From Odiellus spinosus (Eukaryota > Arthropoda > Arachnida > Opiliones > Phalangiidae): DNA of 64,000 nt. Location: NCBI GenBank assembly GCA_963920705.1, contig OY987237.1, forward strand, positions 14,228,601 to 14,292,600, written 5' to 3'. This document shows, piece by piece, positions 19,303 through 34,300 of this stretch; within the stretch, counting starts at the first letter, position 1; each line of letters begins with the position of its first letter. A program made the translations under genes and the position numbers. The notes under the pieces are model-generated. The model ran no database searches. It had not been told where the DNA came from and saw nothing but the letters and a program-made list of their open reading frames with translations.

Positions 19303-22300
19303 ATGTCGAATTTGGTGCCACCACCGAACGTAGATGGTCGTGCTTACCGCCATTATCGTTGGAAAGGTAGTCAGGAGTTTGTTTAATTGTTTTGGAAATA
19401 TGATTATAGTTTTGTTTGATAATATTTCGTGACGTGATTTTATTTAGTTATTAGTCGTCTGAATTGTTAAGCTTGAAATGTTTAAGCATTTGCGTAAAGG
19501 TATTCGTGGTTGTTACTGGGTTGGACGCGCAGTTGCCCATTAGAGTTAATAGAAACGAATTCGAAAACCCCCTCGGTTAAATATAACAGTTCGTTCATTA
19601 CTTGGTGACCATGCGTGCATTCGCGTTAATATGATGGTCAAAGTTGGTGGGTAACAATAATTTATCATTAGATACGGTCCCAGTGGTTTATTAAATTAGT
19701 TTCAGTATTTTTGCTTAACTGTAATCTTAACAATGTTTTATTTTCAGTCATGGCCCGTCATTCTTACGGGCTGGACCATTCGGACCCGCCTAGCGGAGCC
19801 AGCGTCGATAGTAACGACTCTGGAGTGGTCTGCGACCTTCCTAGCAGTCTCAACTCTTCAAAGGTCAGCTCCTTCGAGGAGACGCAAAAGGACGGGCAAG
19901 ACTTATACACTCTACCGAGTCACGAAACTTCGGAACTTGACAACCTTAATAAAAGTGCCTTCGGTTCCAATACAAACTGTGATACGTCAAGTTTCTCCCA
20001 ACAACAACAAACTCGGGAAAGTTTAAATTATGCCGATAATCTTATTGATCAAAACGATAAACAATTAACCTCCAATCAAGTTGGTCAAGATGGTCAAGTT
20101 CCTGCCAATAAAAGAATACCACCTGGGTGGAGTTGCGGGGTTTACGGAAGTGGCTACGAGAATTTGGTTGTGGGACATTTCATGCCGCCTATCAGGCCCG
20201 GTAAGTCCAAATTAACAAATTTTAATTGTTAATTTAATTTAAGGTCTTTATAATAGCATGAAAAGAACTAAAAACGCAATACATAGGCCTTCGAAAAAAA
20301 TGGCAACCACCATTCACTTTCCCTTTAAATTATTTCTTTGGCGTAAATTATTAAAATTTCAACCCCTTTTTTTTTAATTACTGGGAATTCTTGACGAATG
20401 ATGCGCGTAAAATTGGCGTAGTTCTTTAGAGCGATCTCACCCAAAGTATTTGAACGCTTTCCCAAATTATTTCTTTTTTTATTCTCCCTAGATTTTTCGC
20501 TCTGACTCCTTTAAAAATCCTTGTCGTATTTATTTCAGTTGAAATTCTCCGAAAAGTGTGTTTGGAAACTACACTAACATTATACGCTACTAACTTCATG
20601 TAAACCGAAGAATTTTTGAAGCTATTAATTTTCAAGCTTGGGGTCTCCGGAATTCCCCACGAAAGTTGTCGTACTTGTCACTCGAGAAGTCGCGATTTTT
20701 ACCACTCTTTATATAACCGAAGGTTTTCAATAGACCTACTTGAAAATCTTATAGGGTCATTATCGGTTTAAGTTTACAGCGAATACAATATTACGCTTAC
20801 TTCTATCTCACGCAAACCAATTCGCGAAGATAAAAGAGATCCTACGTTTGCGAGCGCTGAAAACTAATTTCGACTATAAGGTCGGATGATGAACTTATTT
20901 TTAAATCGCAACCACGTGCCAAGTACCGAGACAGTTCTTTAGGGTTTTTGAGACTCGAGAATATATTTTGAAAAACGTTTTTACCCTGATTAGTCCACGG
21001 GCCAATCAAAATACGACCTTATATATGACATTCGGTAGCTATGATATCATTCGTTAATATTAATAATTATAATTTCGTAACCTATAGTTTGTAGAGGTTA
21101 TAGGTGCGTGATATCAAAGGGGCCCACCTTGATAGGGAGGTTACAGAGGTCAATGGGTCATACGAAACGTAGCCGACCGACTAAACGTCATGGAGGAGTA
21201 TTTGTAAGGGACTTAACTAACTAGAAGCCTATGACGTTGCAACGTCTCCCTATAGGTTAAAAGCTTCTTTGTAGCGCAATATTTAATAGTGTTGTACTCC
21301 ATTATAAAATATTTGCCCGTTAGGCTATTCCAGGGCGCCTTAAATATTAATAATAAAAGAGAAAATTAATTCATTTTATAAGATTTTTGTTTTTATTTAC
21401 ATGGTATTTATAGAAAAATTTAATTAAATAAAATTTTTCTAAATCTATACTATGCCGATATCTTAACCATGGTAAATAATAAATTTAATGTATACTTCAT
21501 ATACCTTTTTATTCCTAATATATGTCTACCACTTTAAAAATCAGTCCGGCATTGGTTTACCCAATTGCCATGACATTAATATGGAACCCAGCCGATCGGG
21601 CAGCCAAACTATTTTGAATATATTTTTTAATTCAATTGAGAATTTTAATTTTATCATCTGCGCGGGCGGTATTAACGCTAAATACTTATGTAGTTTATGT
21701 TACTTATGCTATATAACGTAATTCCACGATTGCTTCGGAATTATTATTCGTTCAAAAAGCATTAAAATCTCTAACGAATCGAGAATATTTTGGCCCCCGA
21801 GCAACAGAAAACGCAACATTTGATATAACAGTATTTATAGAAACACTAATAACCCCTATAGCATCACTACGGGCATATACGAACGCGTAAAAATGAAGTG
21901 ACGATGTTTTTACAATCCTACCACTGAAGAGTAAGACAAAAAAAACATCCATATATTTTACGCAGCTGTTCCCAAACGAGAAAATTAGAAAGAAAGAAAA
22001 AAATTAACTTCTCCGACCTGACGCTTATGTGAAAGAAGATAAACTTGGAAGAATGCTTTTAATGTCATTTTAAATATACGTTTTTTTTTTAAGTACTAGA
22101 CTCTACCTAATCCCATGATAAAAGCTCAATATAAAACTAACCAGGAAATAACAAAAGATGGAGAAATATTCTTAAAATAATTTGCTGAACTAAAGTTAAA
22201 TAATTATAAAATTATAATCATAAAAACCTTAATATTTTCTAAAAAGTTTGACTATGGTATTGTCTGGGTAACATAGTTATAAAACAATGTATTACTATCA

Positions 22301-25300
22301 TTAATTTGCATAAATAATTAATATTTGCAATAAATAAGCACATTTTTGATATCAATAATTAATTTCACCGAGAAAAATAAGATTTGCCTGATTTGCTCTT
22401 ATTTTTTAGCTGGATAAGTTGTTTCGTCATTCGCGACATATTGGGGGAACCAATAAATATATTTTTAAGATTTAGACATGTGACATGAATGAAAAAAAAA
22501 GGCTAAAAACCTTCAAAAATAACTTATTGTTCTAAATTTAAATTTCTTGAAACTATTAAAGCATTATAGAAATCAAATCCGACTTAAATGAGCTTAAGAA
22601 TAAGTTAATGTTAAACTAAAAGCCATTATTACATTCAATTGTTATCATAGAACCATTTCTTTAATATTTTCGTAAGAAAAATTATGATAAGTTGCGTCAT
22701 TAATGTTTTAGGTATTGCATATCGACATGAAATGAACTTTCCCCATCTCGAAATACTTTTATTTTTTTTTTTATTATGAAATGATAGCTTAGGTTTCTTT
22801 TTCGCGTCACGCCGGGGTCAACCTAGGGGTCAAAGTGGCGCGGGTTGTACCCCCGGTAAGTCGCAACGCGAGCGCAAAAAAGTGCGTGCCACGTTAAGTT
22901 ACTCGCGCTTCTGTTAGTTTCATTAGATTTTTTTTTTTTTTTTTTTTTTTGTTGGTTAATATAAAATACTCTTAAGCTTCCCCTTTCTGGCGTGTTAAGA
23001 CGCGCGAGTTTCAAGGGACCCCCTCAACGAATAGGGAGCACGACATGCACACGCTAACGGGTATATCCGAATCCTTATAAGGTCACTGACTCAATGGGGC
23101 CCTAGCTTATAATTACTTCCCTTAACAAAAAATTTAACTTATGAGGAGTACGGTCAAAATTTACATCCAATATCTTGACCAGCATAGAATTAATCTATAT
23201 ATAACACCATATAAAGACGGTTTTAAAGCAAGCCCATAACATATGATGCTAATATTGCGTTTTGATTAGCGCATGTCTTTTTTTTTGTGGTATACGTTAT
23301 GGCAGAGGTATATAATAACCCCCTTCGGGGGGAAGTATGAAAGGTAGGCAAAATCGACGAACAACAAGTGCCCGGCGTAAATCGCTGCGGATCGACACAC
23401 CACTTTACTCCCAAAAAATAGTTACACCATTTTGAAACTCACTAAATTTACTTCCGGAACTCGCGAGCTGAAGTCAACCTTCGACTCCATTTTAACAGAC
23501 AGCCTGACTCCTGAGACAGGAAGTTCTAAACACAAATCGAGCCGTCTTGTTTATACAAAGACCATTTACTAGAGTAGCGACATTGAGAAGTCCAGCGCGA
23601 GCTAGTGGCCTAGATAGTCAGCAGCGGGCTCTTGTTGTTCGTGATTTTTTTAGCATTGGTATAGTATAGGGGCTTTCATACTTCCCCCCGAAGGGGGTTA
23701 TTATATACCTCTGATATTATTAAAACTAATCAACAACGACCAATATTGATTAAATATTGTAAACCAGGATAGTTTGGATAATTGACCGTTCGAATACTTT
23801 GATTACTAGCTACCAGCTGGTGAACGTGCCTAAACCTATTTAATTCTACATTCCTCGAGTCAGTAATTTGCTTAAACGTATATACCATACACGCGATATC
23901 TCTTCAACTCCATTGAGAATCCCCCGACCCTTTCCAAAAATTATCGTACTGTATGCGCGTATATATTATAAATCAGACGGCGGATTTTTGGATCTGATTA
24001 CAATAAGCACGTGTTCCTCTTCGTAAAAATTATGGAAGTCGCGTTGTCGACCGGGCGTTGGACTGGGGGCCCCGACATATACGCTCGCGAAGAAGTCACG
24101 ATGCAAATAAACAAAACTTTTTTCCGACGTCTTCGCGTTGTCGCTCGTGGCTTTCGAGTGTCCCCCGCAGAGAATGGGGTATCGATGACCGGAAGACGGT
24201 CTTTCTTAAGCCCTAAATTTCAGTACGTAACTAAGAAGCGTTTCGTAGCATCTCGATGGATTGTAATCGTAAAGATGGATAACAGTCTAAACTTCGTAGG
24301 CGTTGTAATCTCGAATTATTTCTGACTGTAGTCGAGGGACTGTGCCGGGCATGCGCCCACCGACCTCCCGCGAACCATTATACCCTTCCTCTCGTTATTA
24401 GACAATATATAAACAGATATTTACGTCCCCCGCCCCCTCCCCATCATCATTTATGGCATTAAAATGATGTATATCAAATTTAAGGAAGTTATTTGAAGGA
24501 TACCTTAAGCACCGCGGCTGTATTTCTTGAATATTCTGAACCATCTGTTGAAAGGGTTTTTTTTCCTCTAATTTCTTAAACATTCCTGATTATACTCTTA
24601 CATCCTTGGAAAGGGCAAACTAGTCTTAGCGGAGGGATATTTTAATGTACCTTAAATATTTAACTAGTGTTTAGCTATAGACAATAATATCTTTCTTTGG
24701 TGGACAGAAAGCTCTTGGCAATCCACACATCACCAAATACAGCTTGATTTTCATTGATACATGAGTTTTATCAGTAGCCGATCGCGGAAAAAGTTAATTT
24801 CTTTTACACTTAAAGGGAGAATGCAACCTAATTACAAGTGATTTTTATCGATTCCTTATCGTTTAAATAGGCCTAATCCATCGATAAAAAGTTTACAATA
24901 CAAGTATTAAACTAGAAATAAATTTAAAACTTACCCAGAAAATTGGCTTAGCGGGATTGATGGAGATCCTGAATCGCGTCCGTGTAAGGTCTAGCGACCA
25001 ATGAGCAAAGGCCCGTCGTTCACGCGAGATCTCCACGAGACTTACGTCGCGCGCGATTGGTCGCTAGATCTTACACGCGAGGAAAACAGGACCTCCATGA
25101 ATCCCACTAAGCCTATTTTCAGGGTAAGTTTTAAATTTATTTCTAGTTTAATATTTGTTTGTAAATATTTTCAGTAGTGGATTAGACCTATTTAAACAAT
25201 AAGGAATAGATAAAAATCACTTGTTATTAGGTTGCATTCTCCCTTTAAAGGGAAACTTGGAGCTAAAAATGTAACAGATTTTGAATTTATTTTCGGAATC

Positions 25301-28300
25301 ACCATGACAAAAAAGTATGGGTCAAAGTGTGGTCAAATTTCTGTAAAACCAGAAGCCGATAGATACTATAGTATCTACTAAAACTAAATATAAATTCGGA
25401 CCAATCACATTATTTCAGCCTTTAACAGTGCTTGTAATGTCCTAAGACCTTGGGCATCTTAAAAACGCATTAACTCAGAGGTGTAAAATTTTGATATAGG
25501 TTGAATCTAATTGGTAACAGCGTCATTTTAATTCAATGATTGGTTTTATTAAAAACTTATAAACCCGAGACCCGTAATTCGATCTAAATTTAAACACTTA
25601 TTAGCTATAATGATGCAACTTAGATTAGTTGTTAAGATAACAAAGAGTATATATTTTCACACAGTTTAGGCTTATTAGTTAAGTCCCAGCCACACCGCAA
25701 GAACCATCAAAGTAAGAAGCTTAGTAACAAACTGTCAACCCGGCTAACCACACCATCTCTAATACTTTCCGAATTGCCTAACATTCCCATAGAACCGAGA
25801 AATAAAATGCCATAAGCTTATAAACCACGATCGAGACACCCATTCGAGTCTCGTCAAAAAACCATCGCGAAAACCAAAAGGGGTGGTAAGACGACAGGGG
25901 TCGAAGGGTGACGGTGTATACTATAAAGAGGGGTGCGAAAGAGTTTTTCGCCTTGATCGTGAATCTAAAAATCTCGCGATTCTCCCACGGTCTTCGCCAA
26001 TTTCTACAGTACTAATAAAGGGCAGGAAATCAACGGTGGCTTTTTGAGAGCGAAATATACAGACGCGTTATCGCGCGAGAGACGAGCAACTTATACGATA
26101 GAAAAATGAAAAAGTTCGGCTCCCAAATGTGTGTGCCAATAAAAACAAGAGAAAGACGCGCGATTAATAGAGTCTAGGACCAACCCTATAACTGCCGAAA
26201 TTCATTCAAGTTATCGAGTTACCCTTCATGAGTCACGAGATCAAATTACCACAGATTATTTCTTTCAAATGTTATTTCGATCAGAGTCGAGTTAACCCTT
26301 TTTTTTTTGTCGAACTCAAAGGGGTTTTAATCCTTCTTTCAAAATAGAATATGATGCAAAGCAGAGCTGCCAGACTTGTTACCTTTAGATATCGCCCAAA
26401 CCGAGTGGGAAACCAAATTCAAGCCAATCACGCCGTTGATCTATCACATTTTGATTCGGGCGATACCATTTCATTAAATCATGAAATGCACCAAGGTTTT
26501 ACGTATAAAATTATGACAATGTTACGACGTCAAGAGCTTGGCACTTTCAAATCAAGTAATGGATATCGAATTGATAGTAAAGCGTAGGCTTAATTACAAA
26601 AAAAATATAACAAAAACACACCCATTGTGATTGAGAATGACAATGGTAACACGTCTTCAAAATTTTTGAAAAAAATGACTTGTAATTCGGATGAAGGTTT
26701 CAACACACCTTTCATGGAAACTCGTCTCTGACTTATCATGGATTATTATTTCAAAGACTACGTTCTTTAAAATGAATTAGGCCCGCTCCTATTAGTCTTA
26801 AGTTCTTAGTAATATTTTATCAGTCGTAGTAATGTTTTAAAATTGGTTTAAGCGAGGGTCGAGAGATGATACCACGTTATTATTGAGCTGGTTCTAACCT
26901 TCTTGTTTCATTTAACTGTCTTAACAAACTGTCCGCACATGTCTATTTTTCTAGCTGCTAGAGTTTTGGTAGTAAAAGCGTTTTTTTTTCTTTCTATATC
27001 GGCTTTCATTCGATGCTATATGATAAAGTACACTCTCTATAGTAGTACATATGCAAATACGAGTTGACTTTATTCTAGGGCAATGCTTCATTAGAAGTTG
27101 AATGAATTTTTACAAGGTCTCAATGAATTTAAATATAGTTAAACTAGTGATACTCGAGTCCCAAGATTGAACTACAGACCTTGAACAAAGTGTAATTAGA
27201 AATTAATCTTTCTTACTCATTATACAACATTTTGACTAAAATTTAATCGGCTCGAATTTTTGGCAACACACGTGTTTAAAGTGTGTTCAAAGGGGCATAG
27301 AATGAACCTATTTTTAGGAGCATATAATAACTATCTTTTGGGAAGTAACCTCAAAGATTAGCCAAAGGTTGTTCCCCTTATTAAACCTAGTTTATAAGAT
27401 GGGGCCCAAAACTGACCACATTTTAACCTTAAAGTTTTAAAAACTACTCGTGAACTGACAGAACTTTGTCCTTGACTAAGTTAACATTAACAGCCTTGAG
27501 CCCATATAGTGAGTGCACAGAGGCGCCGCCATATAGCCAGTTTTAATCTTTAAATGGTTTATTTTTCCGATTTAAGAACGATTTTTTTCTTTGACGTTTT
27601 GGGCCCTTCTAAATTAGCAAGCAACTATCACGTTTGCTATTTATATGACTATTATATAAATATAATCTTAATAAGAAAGTTCAACAGGTGTTAAGCTACG
27701 TCCCGTTATATCCGAGGCTTGTCATAACCTAAAATAAATTCCCTCTTTTGAACTTTGACATTGGTACAGTACTCAAACCGTGTTTTCTTGATCAAGCTGC
27801 GAATACCCGACTAAAACCCTCAAGGGGGACAGTCAATTCTAATTTTACATGGCTTACTATTTAGCTTTTAGGGATTTAAGAGGGCTTTGATATAGGACGC
27901 AACCACCGCTCATTTTTCCACCCAATTCTTTGACCTTTGACCTCGATACAAAAACCTTAAAAACGAAGACGGAATGTTAAAGTTAGGAATATCGTAGAGA
28001 TAGAGTCTCTTCATTTTCGTTTAAAGGGAGGTTGTAAACTCATTTTAAAACTCTGCTGAGCTTAACTCTAGGGTTCATTATTTTTCTCTAAATAAAAAAG
28101 TCCATGGTTTGAATGCCAATACGCCATTTCATAAAGGCTAGCAAAAAAGCTAAATAAAATATCAGCTTTATACTGCGTATTTTGGTCACGTGTGTCCTGT
28201 AACATTACGAGATCTAAATGACTTTATTAGATAACCTATTGGAGACGACTTTTTGAGGTGTTTAATCTATACGTAATTTTGTCCTCATTTTCACCCTCCC

Positions 28301-31300
28301 ATTGATGGTCGACCACCCCATATGCCACCCAAGCGTCTCAAGCGCTCCGCGGTGACATTTAACTTTGACGCGCAATCTTTTCCCCCCTTTCCAAGACGGC
28401 TACGCAACAGCTGTGTCGCCCAAAAAATGACACGAAAAGAAATCACCACTGTCGGGAGAAATCAGAGAATTATGAACCTTTTAAAAGAAATGCGGACGCC
28501 ACCCGCGCGCCCGAGCAATGATAAACTATAAACCTACTGTTACAGTTCTGGATGGTTGCCATAAAGTTCGAATATGGGTCAACTTAAACGTGACCCCATA
28601 AAGGCGTCAATAACTTATCACTTTGTTAGATTCACAAATCTTCAAAATTAAGTTAAGATTCAACGGGTCAGAATCGACCTCTGGTCCAAGGGAGGTTATC
28701 ATAGTCTATTTTCTCAATTAGCCTCTGATATTCCCATTACACAAACTCCTCTTAAACAGAACTAAATTGAGTTTGACGTTACGAGCAATTTTCCTATAAA
28801 TACTCCATTTACGATTCTAATTTATGTAAAATTATGTTATTTTTGCAACGTGCCAATAGAAAAACTACTTGTTTAGATGAAGTAATGAAGAATATTTTAT
28901 TAATGCTTATATAAAGAGCTAGCTAAAAGCGGTTTTAATACAAAGTTGAATTATCAAAAAGGCGTTTTTTCCCCTTTAAATGCTTGTAATTCGCTTTGTT
29001 TTTGTCAGATTCTCTCATGGTTAGTCTCATTTTGAAATTCTAGTCGTGCTTTAATTTACCTTTAAATAATTCTATAGAATTTTCTCTCGTTAATAACAAT
29101 GTATTATAATCATAATTAGTCTGCAATGATTGCAACCATATTAAACGTCCATTCAATTCATCCTATAGTGTTTTAACTTTTCCTTCTGACTGATTAGTGT
29201 TGACAAGCCTAACGACGCGTTCAACCAATGATGGTAGACGACGCGAACGACGCTCCGGCAATTCTGCAATTTTAATTGGTCGAAATTCGGAGCCTCTTAA
29301 CAAGCTCGCGACAGTCAAACTATAGGAGGGGTTGGCTATGTTATAAAAAAATCTTTCCCGGGCTGATTTCATTCAAGATCTCGAGTCTCGATTCCCCCCT
29401 CCCCCTTACCAGCCCCATTACTTACATAGAATCACATAGTCTAATTCAATCCTAGTTTTCAGTTGATACAAACCTAGACCTATCATATTTCTAAGAGATC
29501 CCAATCTTATACAGGATGAAAGTACAATATTATAGATACAGTATTCTCAGACTGGAATATGTCCAACTTAAATGAAGTAAAGTGTACAAAAGCTGAAGAC
29601 TACGGATTAAACCTATAAGTGTCCTTCCCTCTTCCACTAATATAGTTTCTGCTTCTTCAAGTAGATTGAACTAAGGGTACTCCAATACAAAGGGGTGAAT
29701 TAAAATGTTGCGGGGGTTTATGATTACTAGAAAACCGCCCCCGCGTATATATAGAAAGGTACCCTACCGGATAAGCATCATTTTCATTTATCAATTTGCA
29801 TCTCCGAGTAACGTTTACGCTATCGTTTATATTTTTTGGTTTAGGTTCGGCGAGCAGTTACGGTTCTCAAGCGCGCGACCGCAAACCAGTAACGGTTGGC
29901 GCCCAAAACATGCTTTTAGACTATTTATCCTCTCCCGGTTCCAGTAACTTGACCAGCGACTTATCGAGTCCGTCGTACGCCGAACGAAGTCCTTGCTCAG
30001 TCGATTATTTAACTTCTCATCACGATCAACAAACGCGTCATCGTACCAAAGATCTAAGCCCGTTACGAGACGATTACCACAGACCCAGTCAGGTGACGTT
30101 CGACCCCTTAATCTTGGAGAATGTCTTGTCTCCCATGAATGAAAGTTGTCAAGAGGACATCTTCGAGTCACTCATACCTCCCGATTTGTACAGTTCCGTT
30201 TCGGAGATTTTAGATTCGGAAGATTTACATTTATCTCAGCAATCTGAGAGTAAGGAATTGAAAGAACTCGGAGTTAAAGAAGAAGACGATCGTCCGCCAT
30301 CCAGTAGTTGGAACAGATATTCGGTTTTGCCACCGGTTTTAACAGCGCCGGCTCCCACACCGGTCGATTTTAACCCACCTCGGGAAGTTAACATGGCTCC
30401 CAGCGCAATGTCGGGTTACAGCGCGCCATTACCGATGTTTTCGGCGGCTTTCGCGGATTCGGTGTGTTCCTCGAGTTTCGCCAGCCCCAGACAATCCACC
30501 AGGTCGTCGTACTCGGGTAGGGGTTCGAGAAATAAGAGGGCGTTGTCCATATCGCCGTTGTCCGCGGACGGTATCGATATTAACAGTTTGATTCGAATGT
30601 CACCCACATCGTTATTACCCATGTCCGGGTCCGGATCATTGACCAGTTTATCGCCGGGTTGTTACGGACATTTGTCGGCCAGGAACAGTAGTAGTAGTCC
30701 GTCGAACGCGTCTTCGCATCGGTTAAGCGTCTCGACCAACGGTGGCGCGTCAACGACGACCGGTATCGGCGGACGTCACGCGAGTATCAAGGACGATTTT
30801 ATCGACTTGGACAGTAACATTGCCTTATACCAAGCCATGCAAAGTTTGGAATCCTCCATCGCCATGCAAGACGTTTTACAAGTAAGTTACTTTCCTCGAC
30901 GTTTAAGTTTCTTATTTACGTTATAGTTCAATAACTGAACCCGGAGGTCCCGCAATTTAGAGGGGTTTAATCTAAAGAATACCTTCTTTAATTTCCTTTT
31001 CAAAGGTTTCCCATAACCAAGCGGTCTTACCCCATAACTCTTTACAACAATTCGAACAAGATCTCATGAACCGACTGTCCGACCCATCGGCGGAACCTCA
31101 CACGGGTTCGGAACCGCCGATGACGGCCGCTGCTCTCCCAACCCCAACGGCGCTGGCGTCGTTACGTCCATCGTGCATTCCTCCTCTCAACCGACCACCC
31201 CCTTCCTACGACCAACACATGGCCAGAAAACATTTTCTCGTACAAAAGAAAAGTTCATCCGACAGTAGCCAGCCTTCGAATTACTCCAGCTTCGACAGCT

Positions 31301-34300
31301 CTGAAGGTAAGAAGCTAATTTTAAATTAAATTGAACGCGATGTCTAAGCGTATTTGACGCGATAACTTGGGAAAAGTGAAAAATTAATCCTTAAATAGCG
31401 TTGTTGATTTTAAAACTATGTCATTTGTCATAAACCGACAGGCGATCGTACTGGCGAAGTCAATGACGACCCATCGGGCATCAGACAATACATTTGCTGG
31501 TGGATAGATTGTGGTAATACTTTCCCCGACCAGGAAGAATTGGTGCGTCACTTGGAGAAGACGCACGTTGACCAACGAAAGGGGGAGGAATACACCTGTT
31601 TTTGGCAAGGCTGTCAAAGGAGACTAAGACCATTTAACGCCCGATACAAACTTCTCATACACATGAGGGTTCATTCTGGAGAAAAACCTAACAAATGCTC
31701 GGTAAGTTAAATATATCAGTACGTCTATTATACCAAATAACTTCGCGTAACCCGGTAAATACTTTCTTGCCCAAACGCGTTTCATTATTTCGTTTTTATC
31801 AACATTAATCTAACTAACATTGGAATAGTTTTATAAGTAAAAAGTTGTCAATTTTGTCGGGGCAGCTGCTTGTATACGGTTCACCACGCGAGATAAAGTC
31901 AGCTTTCACTCGAAGTTTTCAGAACGTACAAACGTATAATCCAAGTAAAGTGGTATCTTACCATCTCAGTGATTAAATATCGCGAAGATAAAGAGGAACC
32001 TAGCTTAGCGAGAAGTGATATCCCATACTGAATCTGATTAAAGAAGGGAATAGTTTTATTAAAAAGAAAAAAAAAAGGGCTTTCGTATATCGGGTATCCG
32101 GACAATTTTTTCAACGCAACCGATTTTGAATCTCAACTTAAAAGCGACTCCCCCCCCCCCCCCCTCATACTATAAACAAGTGTCTCCGTATATGAGCGTT
32201 TACGATAGCTCCTCAGAGACCCAGCAACTTACAGAAGGAACCAAAAAAAAAGAAATTCTCCTCCTTAGATGATAGATTATATTTGCAGACGTCCGCATCA
32301 AGCGCAATTCATAGCGAAACAGATTCTTTACGTTTCAAATCAATTAAATTTTCGAGAAGGAAGGCCATAACGCCCTACAACGTAACCTACAGATCTAAAA
32401 CCCCATTTTTCAATTAAATATTTTTCTCTCCAAAAGTTTGGGTTTATAATTAAGCTGCGTTCACACTACAGACTTTGAAACCGTTTTTAACCGTTTTGGA
32501 AAGGTCAAATTATAAAATTTTGAGATCACCCGTGTAGACCTTTGATCAAGAAACAAAATAACTATCTTAAAAAGTCGATTTGAACATTCGAAACGGTTTG
32601 AAAACGGCTCAAAAGTGTCACCGTCAACATTCCAAAGGGTAAAAACGTTAAATAGAGTATTTAGTTCCACGACAATACGCCAGTTCAAACTAAGCTAGTT
32701 TCTGCTTTCGGATCCAAGCTGTGATATTAGACACTGCTTATTAATAATAATCTTATCAAACTATTTTGTGCTAAAAATTCCACTATATTAGTTTTGACCT
32801 GTTTTTCATTTCCCAAGTATTTCCAAGTCGTGTACAATGGAATTTAAACCTTCTTCTAACTTAAAAGGTTGAATTAAATGTAACACTGTTACTAATTAAG
32901 ACCAGCCTAGATTCTCATTCGAGTATTTCGCGAGTAAGTTATCTTCTAGCTCAGTATAAACTTAACGCGCAATTTTGTATAGCTTACGCGTCTCGTAATA
33001 CAGAAGCTCGACATTGGTAAGGGGAGACGACTATGTCATCTAGAGAAACGAGCGGTGTCAGGGTCATTGCAATCGCTAAGTATTTTCAAAGTCATCGACC
33101 GTCACCGGCCCAAAAAATGTATCTTATCAGTTTCAAAACTAATTTGCAATAAATACAAAGTTAAACTATCGTTAAAACTGTCTTTATAACAAATTAGAAT
33201 TTAAGTTACGTAACTATTGAATGTTACTCAATCTTTGGATTAAAATTAATACTACAGTCCATTACTGAACGCAGTAAAGAACGCGGATTGCGGGGACGTA
33301 AGAGGGTGTGAGATATCTTTATAGACTACCTATTTTCCTCTTCACCCTCTCTTTAAAGGGAGGATGCAACCTAACAACAAGTGATTTTTTATCGATTCCT
33401 TATTGTTTAAATAGGCCTAATCCACTATTTAAAAAATTTACAAACAAATATTAAACTAGAAATAAATTTAAAACTTACCCTGAAAATAGGCTTAGTGGGA
33501 TTCATGGAGCTCCTGATTTCCTCGCGTGTAAGGTCTAGCGACCAATCGCGCGCGACGTAAGTCTCGTGGAGATCTCGCGTGAACGACGGGCCTTCGCTCA
33601 TTGGTCGCTAGACCTTACACGGGGGCAATTCAGGATCTCCATGAATCCCGCTAAGCCTATTTTCAGGGTAAGTTTTAAATTTATTTCTAGTTTAATATTT
33701 GTATTGTAAACTTTTTATCGGTGGATTAGGCCTATTTAAACGATAAGGAATCGATAAAAAATCACTTGTAATTAGGTTGCATTCTCCCTTTAAGGTTAAT
33801 TTGATATATTCCGCAAATGGTCGAGTATATTGAAAACCACCCAATAAAGCCTTGAATTATATTCATCTTACAATCGCGGACAAATCTTGCGGTATTCTTG
33901 TTAAATTTACAGAGCGTAAAAAATATTACCACATATTTTTTAAGATTCACAGATATAGAATGAAATATTACTTTGTACGTGATGAAAATTCAAGTTGATC
34001 GTGACAATATCTCGTAAAAGAGGGTGCCCTAAATATGCCTACAAGTCTGAAAACGTTATTAATGGGCCTCTGAAAAGAAAGGGTCATAGGTTACTGGATG
34101 AGGTTCTAAACCGCGAGTTAAACTTAAACATTAGGGAGCTTTATATTCAAAAGAGTAATTAAAAGATAACACGTTGGAATTTTTTCGAGCGGGGCCACGA
34201 TGAAACTCGAACGTAGAGATTTTTCGTGGCTCTTAAATCTTGGAACGAAATTTAAAACTTATTTATGTACGTTCTACGAATCGTCCTTAATGTCTCAAAA

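Larger units (their letters stand above)
20201..29844. other. GLIS intron 2 (9.6 kb)
   Basis: Large intron between the N-terminal exon and the long Ser-rich exon. It holds the fold-backs at 23303 and 24810, a 23-base T run at 22928-22950, an A+T-rich stretch around 21.3-22.7 kb and no recognisable exon. Short open frames at 24011-24325, 26351-26587 and 28322-28531 resemble nothing I know. An intron this size at the start of a developmental regulator could carry enhancers, but I see no specific sites. Confidence 0.5.

Noticed and set aside
26351-26587. 78-codon open frame in GLIS intron 2
   Set aside because: Resembles no family I know, has no exon-like borders in phase with GLIS, and one such frame is expected by chance in 9.6 kb.
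28322-28531. 69-codon basic open frame starting MPPKRLKRS
   Set aside because: It looks nuclear-protein-like at the start, but has no homology I recognise and no splice context; treated as chance.
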